64,000 nt of DNA from assembly GCF_018128225.1 (NCBI RefSeq), contig NZ_CP072377.1:1054001-1118000 (forward strand), in the 5' to 3' direction. This DNA comes from Leptotrichia sp. oral taxon 218 (GTDB taxonomy: Bacteria > Fusobacteriota > Fusobacteriia > Fusobacteriales > Leptotrichiaceae). Shown in pieces: positions 45,072 to 54,007 of this stretch. A program made the position numbers and the translations under genes. Every line of letters begins with the position of its first letter. The first letter of the stretch is position 1. The notes under the pieces were generated by a model. It did not search any database. It worked only from the letters and a program-made list of their open reading frames with translations, and was not told the DNA's origin.

Positions 45072-46049
45072 TTATTCCTTTGCCAAAGAATGTGTATTCA
45101 TGTAAATATCTCGCAGTAAATTTTTGTTTATGCGAGTGTACATCTGCGTTGTTGAAAGTGCACTGTGTCCTAGAAGCTCTTGCAGATATTTTATGTCTAT
45201 ACCTTTATTTAAAAGCTCTGTTGCAAATGAATGACGAAATACATGCGGCGTTATTTCCTTTTCTATTCCAGCATTTTTTGCGTGAGTTGAAATTATTCTT
45301 CTGAGTGAGCGAGTCGTCAATTTTCTGCCTTTACTGTTTACAATTATTGCGTCTGGCGTGTAATTTTTATACTGATTTTGCTTTTCTGTGATATATTTTA
45401 TAAGCCACTTTTTTGCAGTTTCGCTAAAAAAGGTGAATCTTTCTTTTCCGCCTTTTCCAATGACACGGATTTCCCGCTCGTCAATGTCGACCATATATTC
45501 GCTTAAATTTATAAGTTCTATTGAACGAAGTCCGCTGGAATAAAGAAGCTCAATTATTAGCCTGTCCCTCACTCCAAGAATTTTGCTCGTGTCAATCTCA
45601 TCTCTTAGCTTGTGCAACTCACTTCGACTTATCACATCTGGCAGCTCTTTTTCAAACTTTGGCATATTTATGTAAATAACTTTATTTGTCTTTACAGCAT
45701 CAATTTCCTGCAAATATTTAAAAAATGTTCTAAGTGCCGATATTTTACGATTTATGCTTCTTTTGGAAACTGGCTTGATTTCTTTTTTTCTGCCTAAAAC
45801 ATCTTTTTCATCAGATTTGTTTTTTTTTCTTTCAGGAGAATTTAGATACATGATAAATGACCTAAAAGTCATCATTTCAATTTGCTCAAAGTCGAAAATT
45901 TTTTCATATTCAAAAAGATATTCCATGAATTGAAGCAAATCTCTTTTATAGCTTCTAATCGTATTATAACTTTTACCCATCAGCACTTCTTCATAATACA
46001 AAAACTTATCGACATATGAAAGAAGAACTTCACTTTTCTCATTTTCCAC
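45072..46049 (-). CDS. xerC: tyrosine recombinase XerC/XerD-like
   Basis: 325 residues with an N-terminal SAM-like DNA-binding domain (YYEEVLMGKSYNTIRSYKRD) and a catalytic domain that has all key residues: Arg in SSGLRSIELINL, Lys in IGKGGKERF, HVFRHSFATELL (H-x-x-R), LLGHSALSTTQMYT (His and the nucleophilic Tyr). Length and the position after topA (the dprA-topA-xer order is common) indicate the chromosomal dimer-resolution recombinase. I start at GTG 46049 behind AAGGGGGGAA; a longer frame from 46079 is less likely. Confidence 0.9.
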   Translation of the reverse strand: MENEKSEVLLSYVDKFLYYEEVLMGKSYNTIRSYKRDLLQFMEYLFEYEKIFDFEQIEMMTFRSFIMYLNSPERKKNKSDEKDVLGRKKEIKPVSKRSINRKISALRTFFKYLQEIDAVKTNKVIYINMPKFEKELPDVISRSELHKLRDEIDTSKILGVRDRLIIELLYSSGLRSIELINLSEYMVDIDEREIRVIGKGGKERFTFFSETAKKWLIKYITEKQNQYKNYTPDAIIVNSKGRKLTTRSLRRIISTHAKNAGIEKEITPHVFRHSFATELLNKGIDIKYLQELLGHSALSTTQMYTRINKNLLRDIYMNTHSLAKE

Positions 46050-46134
46050 TTTAAATTCCCCCCTTTCAAAAAAATTCACGAATTTTTTAATAAATTAATA
46101 TTAAATATTATTCTTAATTTTTAATTCTTAATTC

Positions 46135-47919
46135 TTAATCGTTATCTGATTTATCTGATTTTTTCTTTTTTTTCGCAGAAGTTTTTGAAGCTGTTTTTGC
46201 TTTTGTCTTTTTAGCGGCTGCTTTTTTTGTAGTTTTAGTTGTTTTTTTCGCTTTGGTTGCTGATTTTGTTTTTGTTTTAGCTTTTGTTTTTGATTCGTCA
46301 TTTTTTTCAGATGTATCAGAAGCAACTGTTATTTTTCCAGTTTTTATATTCTTAATCGTCTTACAATCTGGATAACCTGTACACGCCAAAAATTTCCCAA
46401 ACCGTCCATTTTTTATTTCAAATGGTTTTCCACAAATTGGACAAACACCAGCTTCTTTTACAATTTTTTCATTTTCTTCCAAAATTCTGTTCATTTCTTC
46501 GCTAATTTGCAGAACATCGTCGACTTCAACTATCGCACCTTTTTTAAATTTTTGCTTCAATTCAGGTGGCAATGACATTCTAATTTCATCTTTTTCATAG
46601 TTTTCGCTCTCCAAATATTCTCCAAACCGTCCGACCTTAAGCAAATATCGGCTTCCATCCTTTGTAAAAAAATCTGTCAAAATCCCTTTTTTAGCACTTT
46701 GAATCTTTTCAACTTCCTCTTTTACAAAAATTTGACCATTTTCCAGCTGCTCTTGTGGAATTATAACTTTTTTTAATGAAACTGTTTCTTTTTCATTGCT
46801 CTCACTCACAAGATATTTCCCATAAAGTCCAGTTTTTAAAACCATCGGTTTCCCTTCGCTGTCCATCACATCCGAAACAATTCTTTTACTTTTTATCTTT
46901 TCAATTTCAGTTTCAAATTTTTTAATATCTTTTTCAAGCGAATCATAAAAATCTGATAAAAGCTGAACCCATTCAACCAGACCTTCTTCGACCTTATCCA
47001 GATCTTTTTCCATATTTGCTGTAAATTTCACATTTATGATATTTTTAAAATTTTTAATCAACTCATCTTTTACTTCATAACCTAAATAAGTTGGAAAAAA
47101 TCGCTTATCAACGACTTCAACATATTCTCTTGCCTTTAGAGTTTCAACTATTGTAGCGTAAGTCGACGGTCTTCCAATTCCTTCAGATTCAAGTTTTTTC
47201 ACAAGAGTCGCTTCAGAAAATCTTGTCGGTGCTTTTGTAATTCCTTCGTCAATATTCAATTTTTCAATTGGATAGACATCATTTTCTTTCAATTCAGGAA
47301 AATCTCCAGTCTTTATTTCATCTTCATCTTTAAAAATTTTGTAATATCCGTCAAAAATTACTTTATTAATTGTTCCACGAAATCTGTAATCGCCATTTAC
47401 CGCATTAATTTGCATCTGCTCATATTTCATCGCAGCAAACTGAGAAACCAAAAATCTTTCCCAAATTAATTTGTATAATTTATACTGCTCATTTGTCAAA
47501 TTGTCTTTTATCGAATCTGGTGTAAGTTCGATGTAAGATGGTCTAATTCCTTCGTGTGCATCTTGGACATTTGATTTTGAATTTCGTGTCACATATTTTC
47601 CGACATATTTTTCGCCGTAATTTTGAGTTATGTAATCTTTTGCCATATTTATCGCATCATTTGAAATTCTTGTCGAATCTGTTCTCATATATGTGATAAG
47701 ACCTTTATTTTCACCATCTACTGATAGTCCTTCATAAAGCTGCTGTGCGATTCTCATAGTTTTAGTTGCGCCGTAACCCAAATATGATGAAGCCAGTTGT
47801 TGCAATGTGCTTGTTTTAAAGACAAGTGGCGGTCTTTGAGACTTTTTCTTAACTTCGATTTTATCAAGTGTAAGCTCTTTATCTTTCAAATCTTTTTTCA
47901 ATTTTTTTATTATTTTTTC
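46135..47919 (-). CDS. topA: DNA topoisomerase I, 3' exon
   Basis: Second part of topA, interrupted by IStron B. It starts at the proposed splice site with GAAAAAATAATA (E-K-I-I), continues VKKKSQRPPLVFKTSTLQQ, the active-site tyrosine in GLITYMRTDSTRIS, EGIGRPSTYATIVE, one C-terminal zinc finger (CPICGKPF ... CTGYPDCK), and ends in a Lys/Ala-rich tail (KTTKKAAAKKTKAKT). Exons 50350-49700 (217 codons) and 47919-46135 (595 codons with stop) join in frame to 811 residues, normal for TopA. The enzyme relaxes negative supercoils and is essential in many bacteria. Confidence 0.93.
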   Translation of the reverse strand, partial: EKIIKKLKKDLKDKELTLDKIEVKKKSQRPPLVFKTSTLQQLASSYLGYGATKTMRIAQQLYEGLSVDGENKGLITYMRTDSTRISNDAINMAKDYITQNYGEKYVGKYVTRNSKSNVQDAHEGIRPSYIELTPDSIKDNLTNEQYKLYKLIWERFLVSQFAAMKYEQMQINAVNGDYRFRGTINKVIFDGYYKIFKDEDEIKTGDFPELKENDVYPIEKLNIDEGITKAPTRFSEATLVKKLESEGIGRPSTYATIVETLKAREYVEVVDKRFFPTYLGYEVKDELIKNFKNIINVKFTANMEKDLDKVEEGLVEWVQLLSDFYDSLEKDIKKFETEIEKIKSKRIVSDVMDSEGKPMVLKTGLYGKYLVSESNEKETVSLKKVIIPQEQLENGQIFVKEEVEKIQSAKKGILTDFFTKDGSRYLLKVGRFGEYLESENYEKDEIRMSLPPELKQKFKKGAIVEVDDVLQISEEMNRILEENEKIVKEAGVCPICGKPFEIKNGRFGKFLACTGYPDCKTIKNIKTGKITVASDTSEKNDESKTKAKTKTKSATKAKKTTKTTKKAAAKKTKAKTASKTSAKKKKKSDKSDND

Positions 47920-48031
47920 CTGAACCTCTCACGACTGAAGTCACGAGGTTCTTGGGTAGTAGTTGCTTCTGTTAGCCAACTAAATTTACCAAGCTATCCC
48001 CATAGTTCCTACGGTTCATATATTTATATAT

Positions 48032-49135
48032 TTAAGCACTTTCTCTTAATATCCTTAGCCCTTCTTTTAGTATGTTTTTGGCTGCATTTTTATCTCTATT
48101 ATGTACAGCTCCACAGAATGTACAAGTCCATTCTCTTACACTTAAATCTTTTACTTCTTCATTCTTATATCCACAATAATTACACATTTGACTACTTGCA
48201 AAAAATTTATCCACTCTTACTACTGTTCTTCCATACCACTTCGCTTTATATTCCAGTATTCTACTAAATTCACTCCATGATACGTCTACAATATTTCTTG
48301 CTAATTTATGATTTCTTACCATATTTTTTACTTGCAAGTCTTCCATACAGATAATGTCATATTTTCTTATCAGTTCTGTCGATAATTTCTGCAAAAAGTC
48401 TTTTCTTTGATTTGTTACTTTTTCATAACATTTCGCTACTTTTATTCTAGCCTTATTTCTATTTGAACTGCCCTTTGGTTTTCGTGACAGTTTTCTTTGT
48501 AATATGGCTAGTTTATTCAAAGATTTCTGTAAATATTTTGAATTCTCTATTAAGGTTTCATCACTGGTAATCGCAAAGTTCTTTATACCTAAATCTATTC
48601 CAACATTTTTATTTGTGCTCTCTAACTTTTCTACTTCTACATCTGTACAACATAGAGATACATAATATTTTCCGCTAGGTGCTTGTGTTATTGTTGCATT
48701 TATTATTCTTCCTTACGGCTTCATCTTATCTCTTATTTTTAGTTTTCCTAATTTAGGTACTTTTATCCATTTATCTAAAAACTCTATATTATTATTAGTA
48801 TAACTAGTTCTGTACGATTTTCTATTATCTTTCTTAGATTTAAACTTTGGATAGCCATTTCCGCTAAAAAAATTTTTATACGCTTTATCTAAATCTTTTA
48901 AAGAATTTTGTAAAGAAAATTTATCTACATCTTTTAGCCATTTTTTCTCTTGCTTTAAAACAGTCAATACTTTACAGCATTGATTATATGACATAGATTT
49001 TTTCTCTTTGTTATATAATTCCTGTTTTAAAACTAAAAAATGGTTATAAACATATCTTACACAGCCAAAAGTACAATTTAACTTTTCTATTTGAGTTTTA
49101 GTTGGATAAAATCTGAACTTGTATGCTTTTTCCAT
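48032..49135 (-). pseudogene. tnpB: TnpB with a nonsense mutation, IStron B copy
   Basis: Same 367-codon gene as in copies A and C, but codon 141 is TAA (48715-48713) where the others have CAA, following DKMKP. The downstream part stays open and still encodes the three RuvC motifs ([31 protein letters not shown]) and the zinc finger (CNYCG, CTFCG). The 141-residue product would lack the nuclease. A restart at TTG 48520 would leave out RuvC I, so no active nuclease is expected. Confidence 0.92.
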
Positions 49136-49219
49136 TTGATTTCACCTCCATTTACTTATATATAAGTATACTATTTTTTATACTGTAAGTAAATGAAAAA
49201 GTAAAATTTTTCTAAATAT

Positions 49220-49699
49220 ATGAACCTAAAAACTGACTTAGTCGTTTTAGAGGTTGTCGTTCACATAAGTACGCTACCACCTATGCAGTTCTCTTATGAA
49301 CTTCTTAATATTTCTATTAAGCACAGACTATATCTTATCCCACAGCTCTACCTGTTTGGGTCTACCCACTTCCACGAAGCTTTCCGTGTACTTCCCTCAG
49401 GAGGAATAGTCGTTGAACCTTACCTTTCGGTCTTGGCTGCTGATTGCCCATTGTCTTAACACTTAGGGTTTAACCTTATGTCATCTAGTATATTTTTTTT
49501 GCTTTCGCAACGTTCACACTTGCATCTTATTTTAAGATGTTATGTTGTAGCTATACTAGCTTTAGGGGTTTCCAGCAATTCGAGTAGTATTGGATAGCTT
49601 TTTTAAGTTGCTACCCCTACATACATATTTCTATATATGCTGACTATACTTCTCGGTCTAACTCATTCCTTGCGTCACGAGTGTGCGACCGCATTTTTA
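49220..49699 (-). ncRNA. group I intron core of IStron B
   Basis: P AATTGCTGGAAAC (49580-49568), Q AATCAGCAGCC (49445-49435), R GTTCAACGACTA (49418-49407), S AAGATATAGTCT (49336-49325). P4 and P7 pairings are retained. The hairpin between R and S has changed sequence compared with A (plus strand CAC-GAA/TTC-C-GTG in place of CACCA/TGGTG) while remaining paired. Guide GTCAG fits exon end TTGAT. Confidence 0.9.
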
Positions 49700-50350
49700 A
49701 TCAAAAATTTTGTCAACTTTTTCACCTGCAATCTTTATCAAATTAAGATTTATGCTTTTTTGAATAAGCGCACTGACTTCCCAGTATTTTTGCGGTATAA
49801 ACGCCTTTATTTCGTCTTCCAAGTCACAAATTAATTTTAATGCAACCGACTGGACTCTTCCAGCACTCGCATTTCTGCTTATAATTTTCCACAAAAGCGG
49901 ACTGATTTTATATCCGACAATTCTATCTAGCAATCTTCTCGCCTGTTGTGAATGGACAAGATTTTCGTTTATTGCTCTTGGATTTTTTATTGCATTAGTC
50001 ACGGCATTTTTTGTAATTTCATTAAATTCTATTCTTTTAATTTTGTCCGGCTGATTTATGTAATTTGCGATATGCCAAGCTATTGCTTCACCTTCTCTAT
50101 CCTGATCGGACGCAAGATACACGGCACTTGCCTTTTTCGACTTTTCCTTTAATTTTTTTAAAATTTCACCTTTACCTTTTATAACCTTGTATTGCGGTTC
50201 AAAATTGTTTTCTATGTCAATTCCCAATTTTGTTTTTGGCAAATCAATCACATGTCCATAAGACGCTGTGACTTCATAGCCTCTTCCAAGTATTTTTTCA
50301 ATAGTTTTCGCCTTTGATGGCGACTCCACAATTACTAACTTTTTTGCCAA
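49700..50350 (-). CDS. topA: DNA topoisomerase I, 5' exon
   Basis: First part of topA with the Toprim domain: KKLVIVESPSKAKTIEKIL, then ASDQDREGEAIAWHIA (DxDxxxGE metal site), FNEITKNAV and QARRLLDRIVGYKISPLLW. The last codons are V-D-K-I-F-D, ending in TTTGAT at the IStron target. Unspliced RNA gives TAA as the very next codon, so only spliced RNA can yield the enzyme. ATG 50350 has GGGAGATAAGAAAG upstream and lies 17 bases after the dprA stop. Confidence 0.94.
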
Positions 50351-50367
50351 CTTTCTTATCTCCCATT

Positions 50368-51141
50368 TTAAATAATTCTTATATATTTCGAGCCATTTGT
50401 TTCAGTAATCAAACCTTTTATTTCTAAACTCATTATTATTGAAAATAATTTTACTTTATCCACTTTTTCATTCGTTTTATTAATTATTTCTTCAAAACTT
50501 GTCTCTTCCGTTATCGCTTCAAAAACAATTTTCTCTTCTGGACTCAATTTTTTTAGTTTGCTTTTCTCTTTTTTTATGTCCCACAAAAACTCTTTTGCTA
50601 TATCTTCAGCACAAGTCACAAGTTTAGCTTTGTTATCCCTTATCAAATTATTGCAGCCCTCAAACGATGGATAATTAATGCATCCAGGTACCGCAAAAAT
50701 CTCCCTGTCCATAGAAAATCCCAGTTCTGCCGTAATGAGCGAACCTCCAGATTTAAAGCTTTCCGCAATCAAAATTCCATCTGACATTCCCGCAATAATT
50801 CGATTTCTTCTGGGAAAAGTCCATCTTGTCGGCTGAGTTCCAAGTGGATATTCACTCACAATAGTTCCAATTTCACTAATTTTTTGCCACAAATCCCGAT
50901 TTTCGTAAGGGTAGACGACATCTATTCCGCTTCCCACGACAGACACGACCTCCATCTCACATTCAATCGCTTTTTTTTGTGCTATTGAGTCAATTCCCCC
51001 AGCAAGTCCGCTTATTATCGTGACATCATAATTTGAGAGCTCCTTTACTATTTTCTCACACGCACTCTTCCCAAAACTTGTAAATTTTCTCGTGCCAACA
51101 ACAGCGATATTTCTTTTATTATCAACAAAGATCTTATCTTT
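50368..51141 (-). CDS. dprA: DNA processing protein DprA, 3' exon
   Basis: Second part of dprA, interrupted by IStron C. From the splice site: KDKIFVDNKRNIAVVGTRKF, IISGLAGGIDSIAQ (Rossmann-like nucleotide site), VVGSGIDVVYPYENRDL, SEYPLGTQPTRWTFPRRNRI, AVPGCINYPSFEGCNNLI and a C-terminal winged-helix domain. Exons 53239-52922 (106 codons) and 51141-50368 (258 codons with stop) form a 363-residue protein. DprA loads RecA on incoming single-stranded DNA in natural transformation. A product starting at internal ATG 50955 would lack the SAM/nucleotide part. Confidence 0.93.
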   Translation of the reverse strand, partial: KDKIFVDNKRNIAVVGTRKFTSFGKSACEKIVKELSNYDVTIISGLAGGIDSIAQKKAIECEMEVVSVVGSGIDVVYPYENRDLWQKISEIGTIVSEYPLGTQPTRWTFPRRNRIIAGMSDGILIAESFKSGGSLITAELGFSMDREIFAVPGCINYPSFEGCNNLIRDNKAKLVTCAEDIAKEFLWDIKKEKSKLKKLSPEEKIVFEAITEETSFEEIINKTNEKVDKVKLFSIIMSLEIKGLITETNGSKYIRII

Positions 51142-51253
51142 CTGAACCTCTCACGACTGAAGTCGCGAGGTTCTTGGGTAGTAGTTGCTTCTGTTAGCCA
51201 ACTAAATTTACCAAGCTATCCCCATAGTTCCTACGGTTCATATATTTATATAT

Positions 51254-52357
51254 TTAAGCACTTTCTCTTAATATCCTTAGCCCTTCTTTTAGTATGTTTT
51301 TGGCTGCATTTTTATCTCTATTATGTACAGCTCCACATACTGGACAAGTCCATTCTCTTACACTTAAATCTTTTACTTCTTCATTCTTATATCCGCAACA
51401 GTTACACATTTGACTACTTGCAAAAAATTTATCCACTCTTACTACTGTTCTTCCATACCACTTCGCTTTATATTTCAGTATTCTACTAAATTCACTCCAT
51501 GATACGTCTACAATATTTCTTGCTAATTTATGATTTCTTACCATATTTTTTACTTGCAAGTCTTCCATACAGATAATGTCATATTTTCTTATCAGTTCTG
51601 TCGATAATTTCTGCAAAAAGTCTTTTCTTTGATTTGTTACTTTTTCATAACATTTCGCTACTTTTATTCTAGCCTTATTTCTATTTGAACTGCCCTTTGG
51701 TTTTCGTGACAGTTTTCTTTGGCATAAAGCTAATTTTTTCAAAGATTTCTGTAAATATTTTGGATTTTCTATTAAGGTTTCATCACTGGTAATCGCAAAG
51801 TCCTTTATACCTAAATCTATTCCAACATTTTTATTTGTGCTCTCTAGTTTTTTTACTTCTACATCTGTACAACATAGAGATACATAATATTTTCCGCTAG
51901 GTGCTTGTGTTATTGTTGCATTTATTATTCTTCCTTGCGGCTTCATCTTATCTCTTATTTTTAGTTTTCCTAACTTAGGTACTTTTATCCATTTATCTAA
52001 AAACTCTATATTATTATTAGTATAACTAGTTCTGTACGATTTTCTATTATCTTTCTTAGATTTAAACTTTGGATAGCCATTTCCGCTAAAAAAATTTTTA
52101 TACGCTTTATCTAAATCTTTTAAAGAATTTTGTAAAGAAAATTTGTCTACATCTTTTAACCATTCTTTATCTTTCTTTAAAACTGTTAATTCTTTACTAC
52201 ACTCACTATATGACATAGACTTTTTCTCTGTATTATACAGCTTTTGTTTTAAACCTAAAAAATGATTATAGACATATCTAACACAACCAAAAGTACAATT
52301 TAACTTTTCTATTTGAGTTTTAGTTGGATAAAATCTGAACTTGTATGCTTTTTCCAT
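51254..52357 (-). CDS. tnpB: TnpB RNA-guided nuclease, IStron C copy
   Basis: 367 residues, intact, with [24 protein letters not shown], zinc finger CNCCGYK ... CPVCG and NRDKNAAKN. The N-terminal stretch of about residues 30-70 ([32 protein letters not shown]) differs markedly from copies A and B at both DNA and protein level while the rest is nearly the same, which looks like gene conversion from another tnpB. Shine-Dalgarno GGAGGTGA. Confidence 0.95.
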   Translation of the reverse strand: MEKAYKFRFYPTKTQIEKLNCTFGCVRYVYNHFLGLKQKLYNTEKKSMSYSECSKELTVLKKDKEWLKDVDKFSLQNSLKDLDKAYKNFFSGNGYPKFKSKKDNRKSYRTSYTNNNIEFLDKWIKVPKLGKLKIRDKMKPQGRIINATITQAPSGKYYVSLCCTDVEVKKLESTNKNVGIDLGIKDFAITSDETLIENPKYLQKSLKKLALCQRKLSRKPKGSSNRNKARIKVAKCYEKVTNQRKDFLQKLSTELIRKYDIICMEDLQVKNMVRNHKLARNIVDVSWSEFSRILKYKAKWYGRTVVRVDKFFASSQMCNCCGYKNEEVKDLSVREWTCPVCGAVHNRDKNAAKNILKEGLRILRESA

Positions 52358-52441
52358 TTGATTTCACCTCCATTTACTTATACATAAGTATACTATTTTT
52401 TATATTGTAAGTAAATGAAAAAGTAAAATTTTTCTAAATAT

Positions 52442-52921
52442 ATGAACCTAAAAACCGACTTAGTCGTTTTAGAGGTTGTCGTTCACATAAGTACGCTACC
52501 ACCTATGCAGTTCTCTTATGAACTTCTTAATATTTCTATTAAGCACAGACTATATCTTATCCCACAGCTTTACCTGTTTGGGTCTACCCACTTCCACGAA
52601 GCTTTCCGTGTACTTCCCTCAGGAGGAATAGTCGTTGAACCTTACCTTTCGGTCTTGGCTGCTGATTGCCCATTGTCTTAACACTTAGGGTTTAACCTTA
52701 TGTCATCTAGTATATTTTTTTTGCTTTCGCAACGTTCACACTTGCATCTTATTTTAAGATGTTATGTTGTAGCTATACTAGCTTTAGGGGTTTCCAGCAA
52801 TTCGAGTAGTATTGGATAGCTTTTTTAAGTTGCTACCCCTACATACATATTTCTATATATGCTGACTATACTTCTCGGTCTAACTCATTCCTTGCGTCAC
52901 GAGTGTGCGACCGCATTTTTA
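52442..52921 (-). ncRNA. group I intron core of IStron C
   Basis: P (52802-52790), Q (52667-52657), R (52640-52629) and S (52558-52547) have the same sequences as in IStron B, with P4 and P7 pairing. The 5' splice site follows TTGAT, matched by guide GTCAG. Confidence 0.9.
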
Positions 52922-53239
52922 ATCAATTTTTATTTTTTCATATTCTTTTAATTTTTTTCCTTTTAAATATAAAAATACAGGAAAATCTTTTATTTCTTTT
53001 AGCTTTTTTGGATACTCTTTATCATTTACGCTAATTATTCTCACTTTATTTCGCTTATAAAGCTCTAGTCTTTCTTCCAAATTAATTTTTTGCGCCTCTT
53101 CCAGCTTTTCTTTCAAATCATCGCTAAACAATTTAAAATTTTCTTCCAAAAATAAATCTTCGTAGTTTTGAAAAATTGCCATTATTTTTTTAATGTGAGA
53201 ATTTTTCATTCCAATTTCTTTAAGCCTAATCCATTCCAC
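52922..53239 (-). CDS. dprA: DNA processing protein DprA, 5' exon
   Basis: 106 codons starting at GTG (MEWIRLKEIGMKNSHIKKIM) behind GGGGGGA. It holds the N-terminal SAM-like domain and the start of the Rossmann-like part, with RIISVNDKEYPKKLKEIKDF and VFLYLKGK, the typical DprA entry (YP..L..I.D.P..LY.KG). The exon ends K-I-K-I-D at TTGAT. Unspliced RNA reaches TAA immediately after the last exon codon. Confidence 0.92.
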
Positions 53240-53300
53240 AAAAATCCCCCCTTTTTTATGAATGTTTCAAGTTTAACTATTTAATTTTAACCATAAATTA

Positions 53301-53973
53301 TTAACTATTTAATGCCAGAACTTCATTCAAATATTTTATCTCCTTTTGAGCCTCTTCACTTGAACTCAAGTCTTCATATTCATTTAAATATTTCAACGCC
53401 TTTGCAAAATCTCCTTTACTTTTATAAGCTATGGCGATTCCTAAAAGTGCCTCAGGTTGTGCCTCACCTTGAGAAAGTATTTTGTCGTAATATTCAACAG
53501 AACGGTCAAAATTTCCCATAAGCCGTGAACCAATTGCAACGACGTACATCAAGGAAATATCAGGTTCTCCTTCTTTTAACGCCAGATTCACAGCTTTTTC
53601 ATAAAGTCCATCTTTAAAGTACAGCTGCGCCATTCTAAATGTTGCCGATTTTCCCTTTTTTAGCGTAGCATTTTCATAATTTCCATATGAGCTGTATTTT
53701 TCTTCAGATGAAATATCTTCACTTTGTGTGACTGGCATTGTTCCTGTATCAACACCAACTTGATCACCTGTTTCTTTTTTGTGCTGACCTTTTTTTCGGT
53801 TTTGGCTTTGAAGGAGAAATCGAAGTATGCTGTTCTGGCTCAACTTGTTGTTCTGGCTCTTCTAATGTACTTTCTTCAATCGCAGTCGATGTCTGGGAAT
53901 TTTCTACTTCCGCTATGACAGCTGTTGTTGTAAAGAGCAAAACTCCAACTAATCCATATATTATTTTTTTCAT
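53301..53973 (-). pseudogene. exported TPR protein, frameshifted at a poly-A tract
   Basis: ATG 53973 opens with a signal peptide (IIYGLVGVLLFTTTAVIAEV) and a Ser/Glu/Pro-rich segment (EEPEQQVEPEQHTSISPSKP), then terminates after KKRSAQKRNR. The continuing frame, from KKGQHKKETGDQVGVDTG to 53301, contains TPR units (RMAQLYFKDGLYEKAVNLAL, VEYYDKILSQGEAQPEALLG, AYKSKGDFAKALKYLNEYED). The frames meet at an A7 tract near 53790-53796; six A residues would make one continuous protein. As with the gene at 905, this may be phase variation, slippage, a real lesion or a sequence error. It lies between asnS and dprA. Confidence 0.75.
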
Positions 53974-54007
53974 TCTTTTATTTTCACCTTTTTCTTAAAA
54001 AAATCTC

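Larger units (their letters stand above)
47920..49699 (-). mobile_element. IStron B (group I intron + decayed tnpB) inside topA
   Basis: A 1780-base element, almost identical to A and C. It starts TAAAAATGCGG after TTGAT and ends GGTTCAG. Its tnpB has a nonsense codon, but the intron core, internal guide GTCAG (49644-49640) and terminal hairpin are intact. Removal restores topA exactly in frame. Because topA is expected to be essential, splicing is probably required for growth unless another topoisomerase substitutes. Confidence 0.93.
51142..52921 (-). mobile_element. IStron C (group I intron + tnpB) inside dprA
   Basis: A 1780-base copy. It starts TAAAAATGCGG after TTGAT and ends GGTTCAG, like A and B. 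Guide GTCAG is at 52866-52862. tnpB is intact. Removal joins I-D (ATT-GAT) with K-D-K-I (AAA-GAT-AAG-ATC), restoring DprA in frame. It lies only about 1.4 kb from IStron B in the neighbouring topA, in the same orientation, so recombination between B and C could delete the dprA/topA junction. Confidence 0.93.

Noticed and set aside
46128-46325. A Lys/Gln-rich minus-strand frame overlapping the topA 3' end.
   Set aside because: It is a shifted reading of the repetitive Lys/Ala tail of TopA.
32632-53239. manC, topA and dprA read as pseudogenes broken by insertion sequences.
   Set aside because: All three frames rejoin exactly at the same element ends, no target duplication is left, and the elements contain group I intron cores. 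Loss of function is not the simplest reading.
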